Source: APNM01 sp040361335 (GTDB lineage Bacteria > Pseudomonadota > Gammaproteobacteria > Nevskiales > Salinisphaeraceae). Taken from it: a stretch of DNA of 64,000 nt. Position numbers and translations under genes: made by a program. Positions 35,276-46,040 of the stretch are shown here, in pieces. Position 1 is the stretch's first letter, and the number at the start of each line of letters is the position of its first letter. Below the pieces are notes generated by a model. The model was not told where the DNA came from. It searched no databases and worked only from the letters and a program-made list of their open reading frames with translations. Where the stretch lies: assembly GCF_040361335.1 (NCBI RefSeq), contig NZ_APNM01000005.1, positions 124,001 to 188,000 of the forward strand, written 5' to 3'.

Positions 35276-36658
35276 ATGCCCGAGAGCCCCGCCACCGCCG
35301 ACGGCACCCCCGTCTACTCGGTCTCCGAGCTGAACGCCGCCGTGCGCGAGCTGCTGGAGCACAGCTTCCCGCTGCTCTGGGTCGAGGGCGAATTGTCCAA
35401 CCTCGCGCGACCGCGCTCGGGACACTGGTATTTCAGTCTCAAGGACGAGGCCGCGCAGGTACGTTGCGCGATGTTCCGCAACCGCAACCGGCTGGTGGAC
35501 TTCGCGCCCCGGGACGGCCAGCTCGTGCGCGTGCGCGCCCGCGTGTCGCTATATCCGGCGCGCGGCGACTTCCAGCTCATCGCCGAACACCTGGAGGACG
35601 CCGGCGACGGCGCCCTGCAGCGGGCCTTCGAGCAGCTCAAGCGCAAGCTGGCCGGCGAGGGCCTGTTCGACACGACGATCAAACGCGGGCCGCCCGCCCG
35701 GCCGCGACGCATCGGCGTGATCACCTCGCCCACCGGCGCCGCGATCCGGGACGTGCTCGCGGTGCTGCGCCGGCGCTACCCGCTGGGCGAGGTCCTGCTG
35801 CACCCGGTGCCCGTGCAGGGCGAAGCCGCCCCGGCGGCGATCGTGCGCGCCCTGCGGCGCGCCGGCGAACGCGGCGACTGCGATGTCCTGCTGCTGGTAC
35901 GCGGCGGCGGCTCCCTGGAAGACCTGTGGTCCTTCAACGACGAGGCCGTGGCCCGCGCCATCCGCGCCTGCCCGATTCCGGTCGTGGCGGGTGTGGGCCA
36001 CGAGGTCGACGTGACCATCGCCGACTTCGCCGCCGACGTGCGCGCGCCGACCCCCTCGGCCGCCGCCGAGCTGGTCTGCCCCGACCAGGGGGCCTGGCTG
36101 CGCGATATCGACGGGCTGCGGCGGCGCCTGGACGCATCCGCACGTCTGCGCCTGACCAATGCCGGCCGCGAGCTGGCCCAGCGGCACGCCCGGCTCGAGC
36201 GGCTGCACCCCGAGCGCCGCATCCAGCAGGGCATGCAGCGCGCCGACGAGCTGGAAGCCCGGCTGCGGCGCGCGGTGCACTGGTCGCTGCGCCACGGCCG
36301 GGGCCGCCTGGACGCCGCCACGTCCCGGTTGCGCGGCGCCTCGCCGGCACGCCGTCTGCCTCGGGAGACGGCCGCGCTGCAACGCCTGGAGGATCGATTG
36401 CGCGCGGCACACGCCGCGTACCGCAACACCCTCGACGGCCGTCTGCGCGTGCTTTGCCGCGCGCTCGACGCGGTCAGCCCGCTGCGCACCCTGGAGCGCG
36501 GTTACGCCATCGCCGAGACCGCGGACCGTCGCGTGCTGACCGACGCCGGCACGGCACGCGCCGGCGACGATCTGCACCTGCGCCTGCATCGGGGCGCGCT
36601 CGACTGCCGCATCACGGCGGTGCACCCCGGCACCGGCGGGGACCGTGATAAGGTTTGA
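35276..36658 (+). CDS. xseA: exodeoxyribonuclease VII large subunit
   Basis: This 460-aa protein has an N-terminal OB-fold (VYSVSELNAAVRELLEHSFP, then LWVEGELSNLARPRSGHWYF). It is followed by the catalytic region GVITSPTGAAIRDVLAVLRRR, RGGGSLEDLWSFNDEAVARA and VGHEVDVTIADFAADVRAPT. A long helical C-terminus ends in LERGYAI. With XseB it degrades single-stranded DNA; xseB is not in the window. The ATG at 35276 is preferred over a TTG two codons earlier. Confidence 0.95.
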   Translation: MPESPATADGTPVYSVSELNAAVRELLEHSFPLLWVEGELSNLARPRSGHWYFSLKDEAAQVRCAMFRNRNRLVDFAPRDGQLVRVRARVSLYPARGDFQLIAEHLEDAGDGALQRAFEQLKRKLAGEGLFDTTIKRGPPARPRRIGVITSPTGAAIRDVLAVLRRRYPLGEVLLHPVPVQGEAAPAAIVRALRRAGERGDCDVLLLVRGGGSLEDLWSFNDEAVARAIRACPIPVVAGVGHEVDVTIADFAADVRAPTPSAAAELVCPDQGAWLRDIDGLRRRLDASARLRLTNAGRELAQRHARLERLHPERRIQQGMQRADELEARLRRAVHWSLRHGRGRLDAATSRLRGASPARRLPRETAALQRLEDRLRAAHAAYRNTLDGRLRVLCRALDAVSPLRTLERGYAIAETADRRVLTDAGTARAGDDLHLRLHRGALDCRITAVHPGTGGDRDKV

Positions 36659-36755
36659 CCAGGCGTGGCCGATTCCCGCCGGAACGGCCACGGCCACCGT
36701 GACGGGAGGCCGGCACACACGATAAAGCCGGCCGGCACATGAGAGGAACCACCGG

Positions 36756-37370
36756 ATGAATCAGTTGACCGCTCGCCGCAACGGATTGTTGACCCTGGTC
36801 GCCGCGACCCTGCTGGCAACCGGCTGCGCCACCGCGCCGCCGCCGGCGGCCAAGCCCGAGCCCAAGAAGGCGTCCCTGCCCTCCGCGCCGCCGGTGCCCG
36901 CCCGCAACGAGGTCGTGCTCGAGAACGGCATGCGCGTGGCGGCCACCACGCCCCAGGGACGGATCCGGGTCGATGCGGGTCCGGGCCTGCTGCGGCGCTT
37001 CACCTGGGACGGCGCCACCCGCGCCGTCGTGATGAAGCCGCGCAGCGAGCGCTACGCCGGCAGCCTGGGTATCTACTACGAGGGCGTGCCCACCGGCTGG
37101 GAGCCGCACAACGGCATCTACCGGGTCGACGTCGAGGAAGGCCAGCACCATTTCGACAACCTGTCGGACGCCAAGATCTGGATGCAGATCCGGCGCCTGC
37201 ACTACGTGCATACCAGCGACGGCCTGGTGGTCGGCTGGAAGCGCAAGGGCGAGACCCTGCAGGTCGAGGTCTGGCAGTTCTATATCGACGGCGAGAAGCC
37301 GTCCTACATGCCCGGCGCCAAGGACCACCTTGTGGACGTGCGCCAGGCGCCCATGCGCTCGGGCTACTGA
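36756..37370 (+). CDS. lipoprotein of unknown function
   Basis: This 204-aa protein has a lipobox LLATGC (Cys24), a Pro/Ala/Lys linker (TAPPPAAKPEPKKAS) and a compact domain with RFTWDGATRAVVMKPRSERY, GLGIYYEG-like SLGIYYEGVPTGWEPHNGIY and WKRKGETLQVEVWQFYIDG. I recognise no family. The residue after Cys24 is Ala, so in E. coli rules it would go to the outer membrane. It is convergent with der across 16 bp containing a hairpin. Confidence 0.75.
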   Translation: MNQLTARRNGLLTLVAATLLATGCATAPPPAAKPEPKKASLPSAPPVPARNEVVLENGMRVAATTPQGRIRVDAGPGLLRRFTWDGATRAVVMKPRSERYAGSLGIYYEGVPTGWEPHNGIYRVDVEEGQHHFDNLSDAKIWMQIRRLHYVHTSDGLVVGWKRKGETLQVEVWQFYIDGEKPSYMPGAKDHLVDVRQAPMRSGY

Positions 37371-37371
37371 G

Positions 37372-37386
37372 CCGCGGCCGCCGCGG
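37372..37386. terminator. short hairpin shared by convergent genes
   Basis: CCGCGG-CCG-CCGCGG occupies the 16-bp gap between the lipoprotein and der stops. It has no T-run, so it is at best a weak bidirectional terminator. Confidence 0.4.
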
Positions 37387-38730
37387 TCAGCGGCGCTTCT
37401 TCTCGTAGGGGTTATCGCCCGTGCGGAAGACCAGTTCGATGGGGGTGCCGTAGAGGTCGAACGCCTCGCGGAAGCGGCGCATCAGGTAGCGCTTGTACTC
37501 CGGGCCCAGGTGCTCGGTGCGGTTGCCGTGGATCACGATCCGCGGCGGGAACCGTCCGCCCTGATGGGCGTAACGGAGCTTGATCCGGCGCCCCTGCACC
37601 GCCGGCGGGGCGTGCGCCGCCACCGCGCGCTCCAGCACCCGGCTCAACTCCGAGGTCGACAGGTCGGCGGCGGCCGCCGTGCGCGCCCGCACCGCTGACT
37701 GCATCAGCTCCCGCAGGCCGGAGCCGTGCCTGGCCGAGATGAAGCACACCGGCAACACGTCCAGGAACGGCAGCCGTACCTCCAGTTCCCGCCGCACCAT
37801 GTCGCGGGCGTCGGGGTCCAGGCCGTCCCACTTGTTCACCGCGATCACCGCGGCCCGGCCACGCTCGGTGACCAGACCCAGCAAGCGGGCGTCCTGCGCC
37901 CCCACCCCGCTGCGGGCATCGATCATGAGGACCACGACGTCCGCCGCCTCCGCGGCCTGGAGCGCCTTGATCACGCTGAATTTCTCCAGGGGATCCTCGA
38001 TCCGGGATCGACGCCGGATGCCGGCGGTATCGACTACGGTGAAAGCGCGGCCGTCGAACTCGAAATCGGCGGCGACCGCGTCACGCGTGGTGCCCGGCTC
38101 GTCCAGGGCCAGCATCCGCTCCTCGCCCAGCAGGCGGTTCACGAGTGTCGACTTGCCGGCGTTGGGGCGTCCCAGCACCGCCATGCGCAGGGGCGCCTCG
38201 GCGTCCGCCGCCGGGCCGGTCTCGTCCGCTTCCGGCAGGGTCGCCAGCACCGTCTCCATCAGCGCACCCACGCGGTCGCCGTGGCGCGCCGAGATGGCCC
38301 GGGGCGGCCCCAGGCCGAGGGCATGGAACTCGGCGGTGGCGACGTCGGCGTCGCGGCCCTCGCTCTTGTTGACCACGGCGTACACCGGCACGTCCAGCCG
38401 GCGCAGGCACTCGGCGATGGTCTCGTCGCCCGGGGTCGCGCCCTCGGCGGCATCCAGGACGAACAGCACCGCGTCCGCCTCGGCCAGCGCGATCTCGGTC
38501 TGACGCCGCGACAATTCGTCGATGGCGGCGTCGTCCACGCCCAGCCCGCCGGTATCCACCACCAGGAAGCGGCGTCCGGCGGCGTTGCCGAAACCGTAGT
38601 GCCGGTCGCGGGTGACGCCCGGCCGGTCCGCCACCAGGGCGTCCCGGCTGCCGGTCAGGCGATTGAACAGGGTGGACTTGCCGACGTTGGGCCGGCCCAC
38701 GAGGACGACGACGGGAAGCTGTGACGACAT
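37387..38730 (-). CDS. der: ribosome-biogenesis GTPase Der
   Basis: This 447-aa double-Era GTPase is essential for 50S assembly. The two P-loops are GRPNVGKSTLFNRL (~residue 10) and GRPNAGKSTLVNRLLGEERM (~183), with NKSEG and NKWDG as G4 motifs and DTGG/DTAG as G3. The C-terminal KH-like domain reads PRIVIHGNRTEHLGPEYKRY. The ATG at 38730 is the standard start (MSSQLPVVVLVGRPN). It is downstream of bamB in the common order hisS-yfgM-bamB-der. Confidence 0.97.
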   Translation of the reverse strand: MSSQLPVVVLVGRPNVGKSTLFNRLTGSRDALVADRPGVTRDRHYGFGNAAGRRFLVVDTGGLGVDDAAIDELSRRQTEIALAEADAVLFVLDAAEGATPGDETIAECLRRLDVPVYAVVNKSEGRDADVATAEFHALGLGPPRAISARHGDRVGALMETVLATLPEADETGPAADAEAPLRMAVLGRPNAGKSTLVNRLLGEERMLALDEPGTTRDAVAADFEFDGRAFTVVDTAGIRRRSRIEDPLEKFSVIKALQAAEAADVVVLMIDARSGVGAQDARLLGLVTERGRAAVIAVNKWDGLDPDARDMVRRELEVRLPFLDVLPVCFISARHGSGLRELMQSAVRARTAAAADLSTSELSRVLERAVAAHAPPAVQGRRIKLRYAHQGGRFPPRIVIHGNRTEHLGPEYKRYLMRRFREAFDLYGTPIELVFRTGDNPYEKKRR

Positions 38731-38773
38731 GTTCGGTTCCGGTGCGGTCCCGCCGGTCGATCCCGGCGGACGG

Positions 38774-39952
38774 CTATTCCTCGTCCTGGACGAAGGACGT
38801 CTCCAGCAGGGCGACATCGCCGCCCGCGGACAGCACCAGGATACGGTCGCCGATCACGATGGGCGCACGCACGATGGCGTCGCCCACGGGATGGGCGCGC
38901 GCCACAACGGTGCCGTCCTCCGGGATCAGCCAGTGCAGGTAGCCCTCGAAATCGCCCACCAGCACGTAGCCGCGGTGCACCGCCGGCGCGCTCAGGCCAC
39001 GATGCGCGAGGGCATCCTGCTCCCAGAGGGCCGCGCCGCTGGTGCGCTCCAGCGCCCAGACGCTGCCGTCGAGGTCGCTGAGGAACACGTCGCCGCCGCG
39101 GAAGGTCAGACCGCTGCGGCTGGCGATGTCCCGCCGCCAGCGGATGCGGCCGCTGGTGCGCGACAGCGAGGCGGTCTTGCCGCCGATGCTGGCGGCGTAG
39201 ATCTCGTTCTGGGCGACCAGCAGGCCGGCGTCGATATCGGCGATGCGCTCCAGCTCCGAGCGACCGGTGGGCGCGGCCACCGTCTGCTCCCAGACGCGCT
39301 CGCCGGTGGTCACGTCGTAGGCCACCACCTTGCCGTTGTCGAGGCCGGCGAACACCGTGCCGTCGGCGACCACGGGGCTGGACGTCCCGCGCGAGGTCAG
39401 CGTGGGGACGTTGTGGGTCACGGTCCAGCGGCGGGCGCCGTCCGCGATCTCGAACGCCGAGAGGTGGCCGTCCAGGGTGCGCACCAGCACGGTGCCCTCG
39501 GCCACGGTCGGCGCCGACAGCATCTCGCTCGACACCGGGCGGCGCCACAGCTCGCTGCCGTCCTCGGCGGACAGCGACAGCAACTGGCCGTCGCGGCTGC
39601 CCACGAACACCCGGCCATCGGCCACGGTCGGGCCGGCGCTCAGCGCCAGCTCGGTCTCGACGCGCCAGACGCGCTTGCCCTTCTCCAGCTCGTGCGCGGA
39701 CACCAGGCCGTCGGCGTGCGCGGTATAGACATTGCGGCCGTCGATCGCGGCCACCAGGCCGTTCTGGAACGACGCCCCGCCGTCACCGGTGCCGCGCCGC
39801 CAGACGCGCTCGACCTCGATGGTCTGCTGGCCGATCTCGGGCAGCGGGGCCGGCTCGGGCAGAGGCTGGCCGCCGCCGGCGCAGCCGGCGAGGGCCGCCA
39901 GGGACACGAGCAGCCAGGCGGCGCCCGGCCGCGGCATCGTCGTTGCGGTCAT
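38774..39952 (-). CDS. bamB: outer-membrane assembly lipoprotein BamB
   Basis: This 392-aa BamB has a lipobox LAALAGC (Cys24) and an eight-bladed PQQ/WD-like propeller with repeats such as VYTAHADGLVSAHELEKGKR, VFVGSRDGQLLSLSAEDGSEL and VFLSDLDGSVWALERTSGAAL. It is part of the Bam complex that inserts barrel proteins. It overlaps yfgM by 4 bp and precedes der. Confidence 0.95.
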   Translation of the reverse strand: MTATTMPRPGAAWLLVSLAALAGCAGGGQPLPEPAPLPEIGQQTIEVERVWRRGTGDGGASFQNGLVAAIDGRNVYTAHADGLVSAHELEKGKRVWRVETELALSAGPTVADGRVFVGSRDGQLLSLSAEDGSELWRRPVSSEMLSAPTVAEGTVLVRTLDGHLSAFEIADGARRWTVTHNVPTLTSRGTSSPVVADGTVFAGLDNGKVVAYDVTTGERVWEQTVAAPTGRSELERIADIDAGLLVAQNEIYAASIGGKTASLSRTSGRIRWRRDIASRSGLTFRGGDVFLSDLDGSVWALERTSGAALWEQDALAHRGLSAPAVHRGYVLVGDFEGYLHWLIPEDGTVVARAHPVGDAIVRAPIVIGDRILVLSAGGDVALLETSFVQDEE

Positions 39953-40608
39953 GCCGCCTCCTCGTCCGTCGCGCTCTCCTCGACCGCCACGGCGTCCAGC
40001 TTGCGCTGCAACGGCGCCGCGTCGGCATCCTCGGGCAGGTGCGCCAGGGCCCGCCGGTAGGCGTCGCGGGCCGCTTCACGGTCGCCGGCGGCGGCATGGA
40101 TGTCGCCGGCCAACTCGCCGTACAGCGAGACGAATGCGTCCGGCCGGTCGCCTTCGAGCAGGGCCAGCGCCTCCTCGGCCTTGTCCTGGGCCCACAGCAG
40201 TCGCGCCCGGCGCACGCGCGCGATGTGCCGGAACGCGGTCTGGTCGGCGTAGTCGACGACCCAGGTCAACTGGGCCAGGGCATCGTCGTAACGCTCGGCC
40301 TCGACCAGGCGCTGGGCGTACATCAATGCACCCTGCGCGGCATACGGCGTGGCCGCGTAGTCCTCGCGCAGGCTCTGCACCGCCGCGCGGGCGGGATCGC
40401 CCAGCTCGCCCTCGGCCAGCAGCCCGCGCAGCTCGGCGTACTGCGACGCGGCCTCGCGGGCGCGGTTGTCGACGTAGGCATCCCAGCCCTGCCAGGCCAG
40501 GATCGCGCCCAGACCGGCGCCCACCCCCAGCACGAGGGCGAGGCCGTTCTGACGCCACCAATCCTTGAGCTTCTGCAGCTCGTCGTCTTCGTTGTAGCTG
40601 TCCGCCAT
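39949..40608 (-). CDS. yfgM: YfgM-like Sec-translocon ancillary/TPR protein
   Basis: This 219-aa protein has a short cytoplasmic N-terminus (DDELQKLKDWWRQNG), one transmembrane helix (LALVLGVGAGLGAILAWQGW) and a periplasmic TPR-like domain (YAAQGALMYAQRLVEAERYD, AAGDREAARDAYRRALAHLP). This is the layout of YfgM, which works with PpiD at SecYEG. The start is placed at 40608, as the N-terminus DELQKLK is conserved. Its position between hisS and bamB supports the call. Confidence 0.93.
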   Translation of the reverse strand: MADSYNEDDELQKLKDWWRQNGLALVLGVGAGLGAILAWQGWDAYVDNRAREAASQYAELRGLLAEGELGDPARAAVQSLREDYAATPYAAQGALMYAQRLVEAERYDDALAQLTWVVDYADQTAFRHIARVRRARLLWAQDKAEEALALLEGDRPDAFVSLYGELAGDIHAAAGDREAARDAYRRALAHLPEDADAAPLQRKLDAVAVEESATDEEAA

Positions 40609-40624
40609 GATTCCCGGTTCCGTT

Positions 40625-41913
<1,289 letters not shown>

Positions 41914-41917
<4 letters not shown>

Positions 41918-42831
41918 TCCGCGCCCTCCGCGGGCAGGGTCAGGCGGACGGTGTTGTTGTCCCGTATGCGGTCGCTGAAGTCCACCGGCCGGCCGCCCAG
42001 GCGCAGCTCGACGGCCGGGGCATTGCCCAGCGACACCTGGTAGGGCGGCTCGCCCTCGAGCATGCGCTCGCTGCCGGCGGGCAGGATGCCGTCGAGCAGA
42101 CGCGCGCCGGTGGCGTCGCGCACCTCGACCCAGGAGCGGGCCTCGAAACGCAGCTCCAGACGGGCGGATCCGGCCGCGGTGGTCGTTTCCGTCTCCGGCG
42201 CCGCCGGTTCCGACGTCCGCGCGGGCGGTGTCTCGCTCGACGCGCCGGTGGTATCGGGCGCGTTCGCGCCGGCGGCCTGAGTCTCCTGTCCGGACGCTTC
42301 GCCGCCGGCCGGCGGCTGCAGCGCGGAGCGCTCGAAAGCCCCGCGGTCGACCGCCGGGGTGGTGCCGTCGTCGCCCAGCCCGCCGGTCAGACGCGGCACC
42401 AGCCACCAGACCACGGCCAGGGCCGCCACCACGAACGCCACCGTCAACAGCAGGCTCAGGGCCCGCCAGCTACGCGGGGTCACGTCCTGCGGGATCACGT
42501 CGACCTGGCCGGGCGAGGCGGGCCGCGGTCCGGGCACGCCGGTATACTCGGCGTAAGCCGTCATCAACTCGTCCTCGGGCAGGTCCAGCACTTTCGCGCA
42601 CTTGCGGTAATAGCCGCGTACGAACACGGGCTGCGAGAGCCGCTCGAAGTCGTTCTCCTCCAGGGCGACGAGCGTGGACCGCGACAGCAGGGTCTGGGCC
42701 GCCAGCTCGTCCAGCGACAGACCCTTGTCCTCGCGTGCGCGGCGCAGGCGCTCGCCGGGCGACAGGCGCGGATCCGGGGCATCCCCGGCGTCGCCCTCCC
42801 CGTCGCGCTGATCGTGCGTGTCGTCACTCAT
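41914..42831 (-). CDS. rodZ: RodZ-like membrane HTH protein
   Basis: This 305-aa protein has a cytoplasmic helix-turn-helix (ERLRRAREDKGLSLDELAAQ, then FVRGYYRKCAKVLDL; residues ~24-85), one transmembrane helix (ALSLLLTVAFVVAALAVVWW, ~120-139), a Pro/Thr/Ala/Glu-rich linker and a C-terminal DUF4115 beta domain (LELRFEARSWVEVRDATGAR). RodZ links MreB to the envelope and shape. It lies between pilW and hisS, each with 4-bp overlaps, as in many gammaproteobacteria. Confidence 0.92.
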
Positions 42832-43589
42832 GCGTCGTCGTCCAGCTGGTCCAGGGTACGCCGGTCCCCGGGGTTGCGGTCGTTGTAGCGCTGGAGATAG
42901 GCCTCGGCCGCCTCGCGCTCGCCCAGGGCCGACTCGATGCGGGCGCCCAGCAGCAGCCATTCGTCGGCCAGCGGTGTCTTCGGGCCGGCCGTGTCTTCCA
43001 GGCGCTGGAAGAAGCCGCGGGCGCGCAGGTTATCACCACGCTCCAGGCTCTGCTCGGCCAGCGCCGCCAGCGTGGGCCGGTGCCGCGGATTGCGCTCCAG
43101 GGCCCGCCGGAAGTAACCGTCGGCGCGTTCCGCCTCGCCCGCCCGGGCGAGGCACAGGCCGGCATTCGCCAGGGCATCCGCCGCGTCCGGGTAGCGGGGA
43201 TTGTCGGCGGCGTCCTCGAGCTGCGCCAGGGCCTCGTCCACGCGCCCGGTGCGGCACAGGAAGACGCCGTAGCCGTTGCGTATCTCGGGCCGGGGCTGCA
43301 GGTCGAGCGCCCGCCGGTAGTGGCGGTCGGCGGCATCGTTCTCGTTGAGCCGCCCGTGGGCGATCGCCAGGGCCCAGTGGGCGTCCACGTGCCGCGGGTC
43401 GTAATCCAGGGCCTTCTCCAGGGTCCGGATCGCACGCGCCTCGTCGCCGTTGCGCAGGTACTCGATGCCCAGGTCGGCATTGGCGGCGGCCGCGCGTTCG
43501 GGGTCCGGGACGCTGTCGGGGGTGCCGGCGCAGCCGGCCGCCAGGACCGCCGCGAGCGCCAGCGACGCCCAGGGGCGAGTCGTTCTCAT
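42828..43589 (-). CDS. pilW: type IV pilus biogenesis/stability lipoprotein PilW
   Basis: This 253-aa lipoprotein (lipobox VLAAGC, Cys20) carries about six TPRs: ANADLGIEYLRNGDEARAIR, LEKALDYDPRHVDAHWALAI and YGVFLCRTGRVDEALAQLED. This matches PilF/PilW, which helps assemble the PilQ secretin. The gene is between rlmN and rodZ, the canonical place. No other pilus gene is in the window. Confidence 0.93.
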   Translation of the reverse strand: MRTTRPWASLALAAVLAAGCAGTPDSVPDPERAAAANADLGIEYLRNGDEARAIRTLEKALDYDPRHVDAHWALAIAHGRLNENDAADRHYRRALDLQPRPEIRNGYGVFLCRTGRVDEALAQLEDAADNPRYPDAADALANAGLCLARAGEAERADGYFRRALERNPRHRPTLAALAEQSLERGDNLRARGFFQRLEDTAGPKTPLADEWLLLGARIESALGEREAAEAYLQRYNDRNPGDRRTLDQLDDDA

Positions 43590-44719
43590 GCACCCACCGT
43601 GGACGGCTCGACCTTGATCGGGACCTCCCGGAAATGCCGCTTCTGACGATCACGCACGCGGCCGACCAACTGACCGCATGCGGCGTCGATGTCGTCGCCG
43701 CGCGTGCGGCGCACGGTGGTGCGGATACCGCGCTCGTAGAGCCGGTCCTGGAAGCGGCGTATCCGGCCCTCGTCGGGACGCTCGTAGCCGCTGCCCGGGA
43801 ACGGATTGAACGGGATCAGGTTGAGTTTGGCCGGCCGGTTGCGGAGCAGGCCCGCCAGGGCCCGGGCATGGCGCTCGTCGTCGTTGACGCCGGCCAGCAG
43901 GACGTATTCGTAGACCACGTGCGCGCGCCGATCCTTGCCGCCGGTATAGCGGTCGCAGGCGGCCATCAGCTCGGCGAGGGGATACTTGCGGTTGATCGGC
44001 ACCAGCTCGTCGCGCAGGGTGTCGTCCGGCGCGTGCAGCGACACCGCCAGGGCCACGTCCACCTCCTCGCGCAACCGGTCCATGAACGGCACCAGGCCCG
44101 ACGTGGAGACCGTGACCCGGCGCTTGGACAGGCCGAAGCCGTAGTCGTCCAGCAGGATGCGCAAGGCCGGCACCAGGTTGCGATAGTTGGCCAGTGGCTC
44201 GCCCATGCCCATGAACACGATGTTGGTCAGGGCGCGGTTGCCGTACAGCCGGCCCTCCCCGCGCAGCCGGTGCTCGGCGAGCCATACCTGGCCGACGATC
44301 TCGGCCACGCCGAGGTTGCGGTTCAGGCCCTGCTTGCCGGTGGCGCAGAAACTGCAGTCCAGGGCACAGCCGATCTGCGAGGACACGCACAGCGTGGCGC
44401 GATCGGTCTCGGGGATATAGACCGCCTCGACCGCGTTCGCCGCGCTCGGGTCCTCGTCCGGGGCCAGCAGCCACTTGCGCGTGCCGTCGCCGGACAGGCG
44501 GTCGTCGATGGCCACCGGCGGCCGCACCTCGGCCATGTCGGGCAGCCGCGACCGCAGGTCCTTGGACAGGTCGGTCATGGCCGCGAAGTCGGTGACCCCG
44601 CGGCCATAGATCCAGCGCATCACCTGCTTGGCGCGGAACGCGGACTCGCCCCGCTCGGCGAAGAACGCCGCCAGGCCTTCCCGGTCCAGTCCGAACAGAT
44701 TGACGCGCGTGTCGCTCAT
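43586..44719 (-). CDS. rlmN: dual-specificity RNA methyltransferase RlmN
   Basis: This 377-aa radical-SAM enzyme forms m2A2503 in 23S rRNA and m2A37 in some tRNAs. It has the cluster motif CALDCSFCATGKQG (CxxxCxxC, ~residue 121), MGMGEPLANYRNLVPALRIL and a C-terminal Cys in IDAACGQLVG, the mechanistic methyl-carrying position. The N-terminal LFGLDREGLAAFFAERGE is typical. It is downstream of ndk and overlaps pilW by 4 bp. Confidence 0.96.
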   Translation of the reverse strand: MSDTRVNLFGLDREGLAAFFAERGESAFRAKQVMRWIYGRGVTDFAAMTDLSKDLRSRLPDMAEVRPPVAIDDRLSGDGTRKWLLAPDEDPSAANAVEAVYIPETDRATLCVSSQIGCALDCSFCATGKQGLNRNLGVAEIVGQVWLAEHRLRGEGRLYGNRALTNIVFMGMGEPLANYRNLVPALRILLDDYGFGLSKRRVTVSTSGLVPFMDRLREEVDVALAVSLHAPDDTLRDELVPINRKYPLAELMAACDRYTGGKDRRAHVVYEYVLLAGVNDDERHARALAGLLRNRPAKLNLIPFNPFPGSGYERPDEGRIRRFQDRLYERGIRTTVRRTRGDDIDAACGQLVGRVRDRQKRHFREVPIKVEPSTVGA

Positions 44720-44726
44720 GGCAGCC

Positions 44727-45152
<426 letters not shown>

Positions 45153-45282
45153 TCCTACTCCCTACCTTTCTTTGGATTGAAGAACCGCCCCGGGCGGCGG
45201 TTCGCGCCCAAGGCCGACAAAAGCGCGTAAGTTTAGCGGGCGGCGGCGCGCCCCGGCAATGCATGCCGCCCCGCGGCGCGGC

Positions 45283-45606
45283 TCAGACGGTGAACGATTC
45301 GCCGCAGCCGCAGGCGTGCTTGGCCCGGGGGTTGTCGAAGCGGAACATCCGGTTGAGGCCTTCGGAACGGAAATCCAGGGTGGTGCCGTCGAGCAGGTCC
45401 AGATGCTTGCGCGCGACCACCACCTTGGCGCCGTGCTCCTCGAACACGGCGTCGTCCTCGCCGATCTCGTCGGCGTAATCCATGGTGTACATGTAGCCGC
45501 TGCAGCCGGACTTGCGGACGCCGACGCGCAGGCCGACGCCCGATCCGCGCTTGGCAAGCTGCGACTTCACCCGCTCGGCGGCGGCTTCGGTCAGTTCGAT
45601 ACCCAT
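45283..45606 (-). CDS. iscA: iron-sulfur assembly A-type protein IscA
   Basis: This 107-aa A-type carrier has three conserved cysteines in RKSGCSGYMYTMDYA and ACGCGESFTV. The length and ends match IscA. The upstream start at 45642 would add 12 residues encoded over the gap, so MGIELTEAAA is preferred. It is 44 bp after the degenerate IscU-like gene, the order seen in isc operons, but hscB, hscA and fdx are absent; ndk follows. Confidence 0.93.
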   Translation of the reverse strand: MGIELTEAAAERVKSQLAKRGSGVGLRVGVRKSGCSGYMYTMDYADEIGEDDAVFEEHGAKVVVARKHLDLLDGTTLDFRSEGLNRMFRFDNPRAKHACGCGESFTV

Positions 45607-45650
45607 AACGCTCTCAGTGTCGTTGCAGCAGTCCATTCCCACGGCGGGAT

Positions 45651-46031
45651 TCAGGCGTCCCGCGCCCGAGCCAGGGCCGCGGCGAGGGCGTCCTCGACCA
45701 GCAGCCCCCGATCCCGCCGGTCCGGCGCCAATCCGGCGCCGGCCTCGATATGTGCCACGGTTAGACCGCGCGCTTCCTCAAGGGTTCGGCCGCGCAGCCA
45801 TTCGCAGGCCCAGTCCGCGGCGGCGATGCCGGCGGGACAGGCCCGCGCCAGGAATGTCGCCCCTACAATGGTAACGTCATCGGGCGCCAGCGACAGGTAC
45901 AACGCCAGGTCCAGATCGCCGGGCGCGCTGGCCCGGCCGGTCAGCACCCGGCCGCCATCGGGCGGCGGCCCGGCGTGTGACGGCGCCAGGAAACGCCGCA
46001 CGACCGTCTCGCTGTAATCCTGCGTTCTCAT
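45651..46031 (-). CDS. degenerate IscU-like scaffold protein
   Basis: This 126-aa protein aligns with IscU along its length (DYSETVVRRFLAPSHAG; VTIVGATFLARACPAGIAAA; EWLRGRTLEEARGLTVAHIE; LLVEDALAAAL). The three cluster cysteines are mostly lost. The position of Cys37 is Pro (SAPGD), Cys63 is kept (ACPAG, Cys65 here), and the HC106 site reads DRRDRG. It therefore cannot hold a cluster in the usual way. Position between a desulfurase and iscA supports descent from iscU. It may interact with IscS or act as a regulator. No ribosome site is visible, because element D begins 10 bp upstream of its ATG. Confidence 0.75.
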   Translation of the reverse strand: MRTQDYSETVVRRFLAPSHAGPPPDGGRVLTGRASAPGDLDLALYLSLAPDDVTIVGATFLARACPAGIAAADWACEWLRGRTLEEARGLTVAHIEAGAGLAPDRRDRGLLVEDALAAALARARDA

Positions 46032-46039
46032 TCGAGAAC
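46024..46039. promoter_or_regulatory. hairpin around the IscU-like start codon
   Basis: GTTCTC-ATTC-GAGAAC is a perfect 6-bp stem; the IscU-like ATG (46029-46031, minus strand) begins in the loop and first stem bases. It could limit initiation. Confidence 0.35.
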
Positions 46040-46040
46040 A

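Noticed and set aside
45607..45642. Longer iscA start
   Set aside because: The extra 12 residues (MGMDCCNDTESV) are absent from A-type proteins I know; the later ATG fits.
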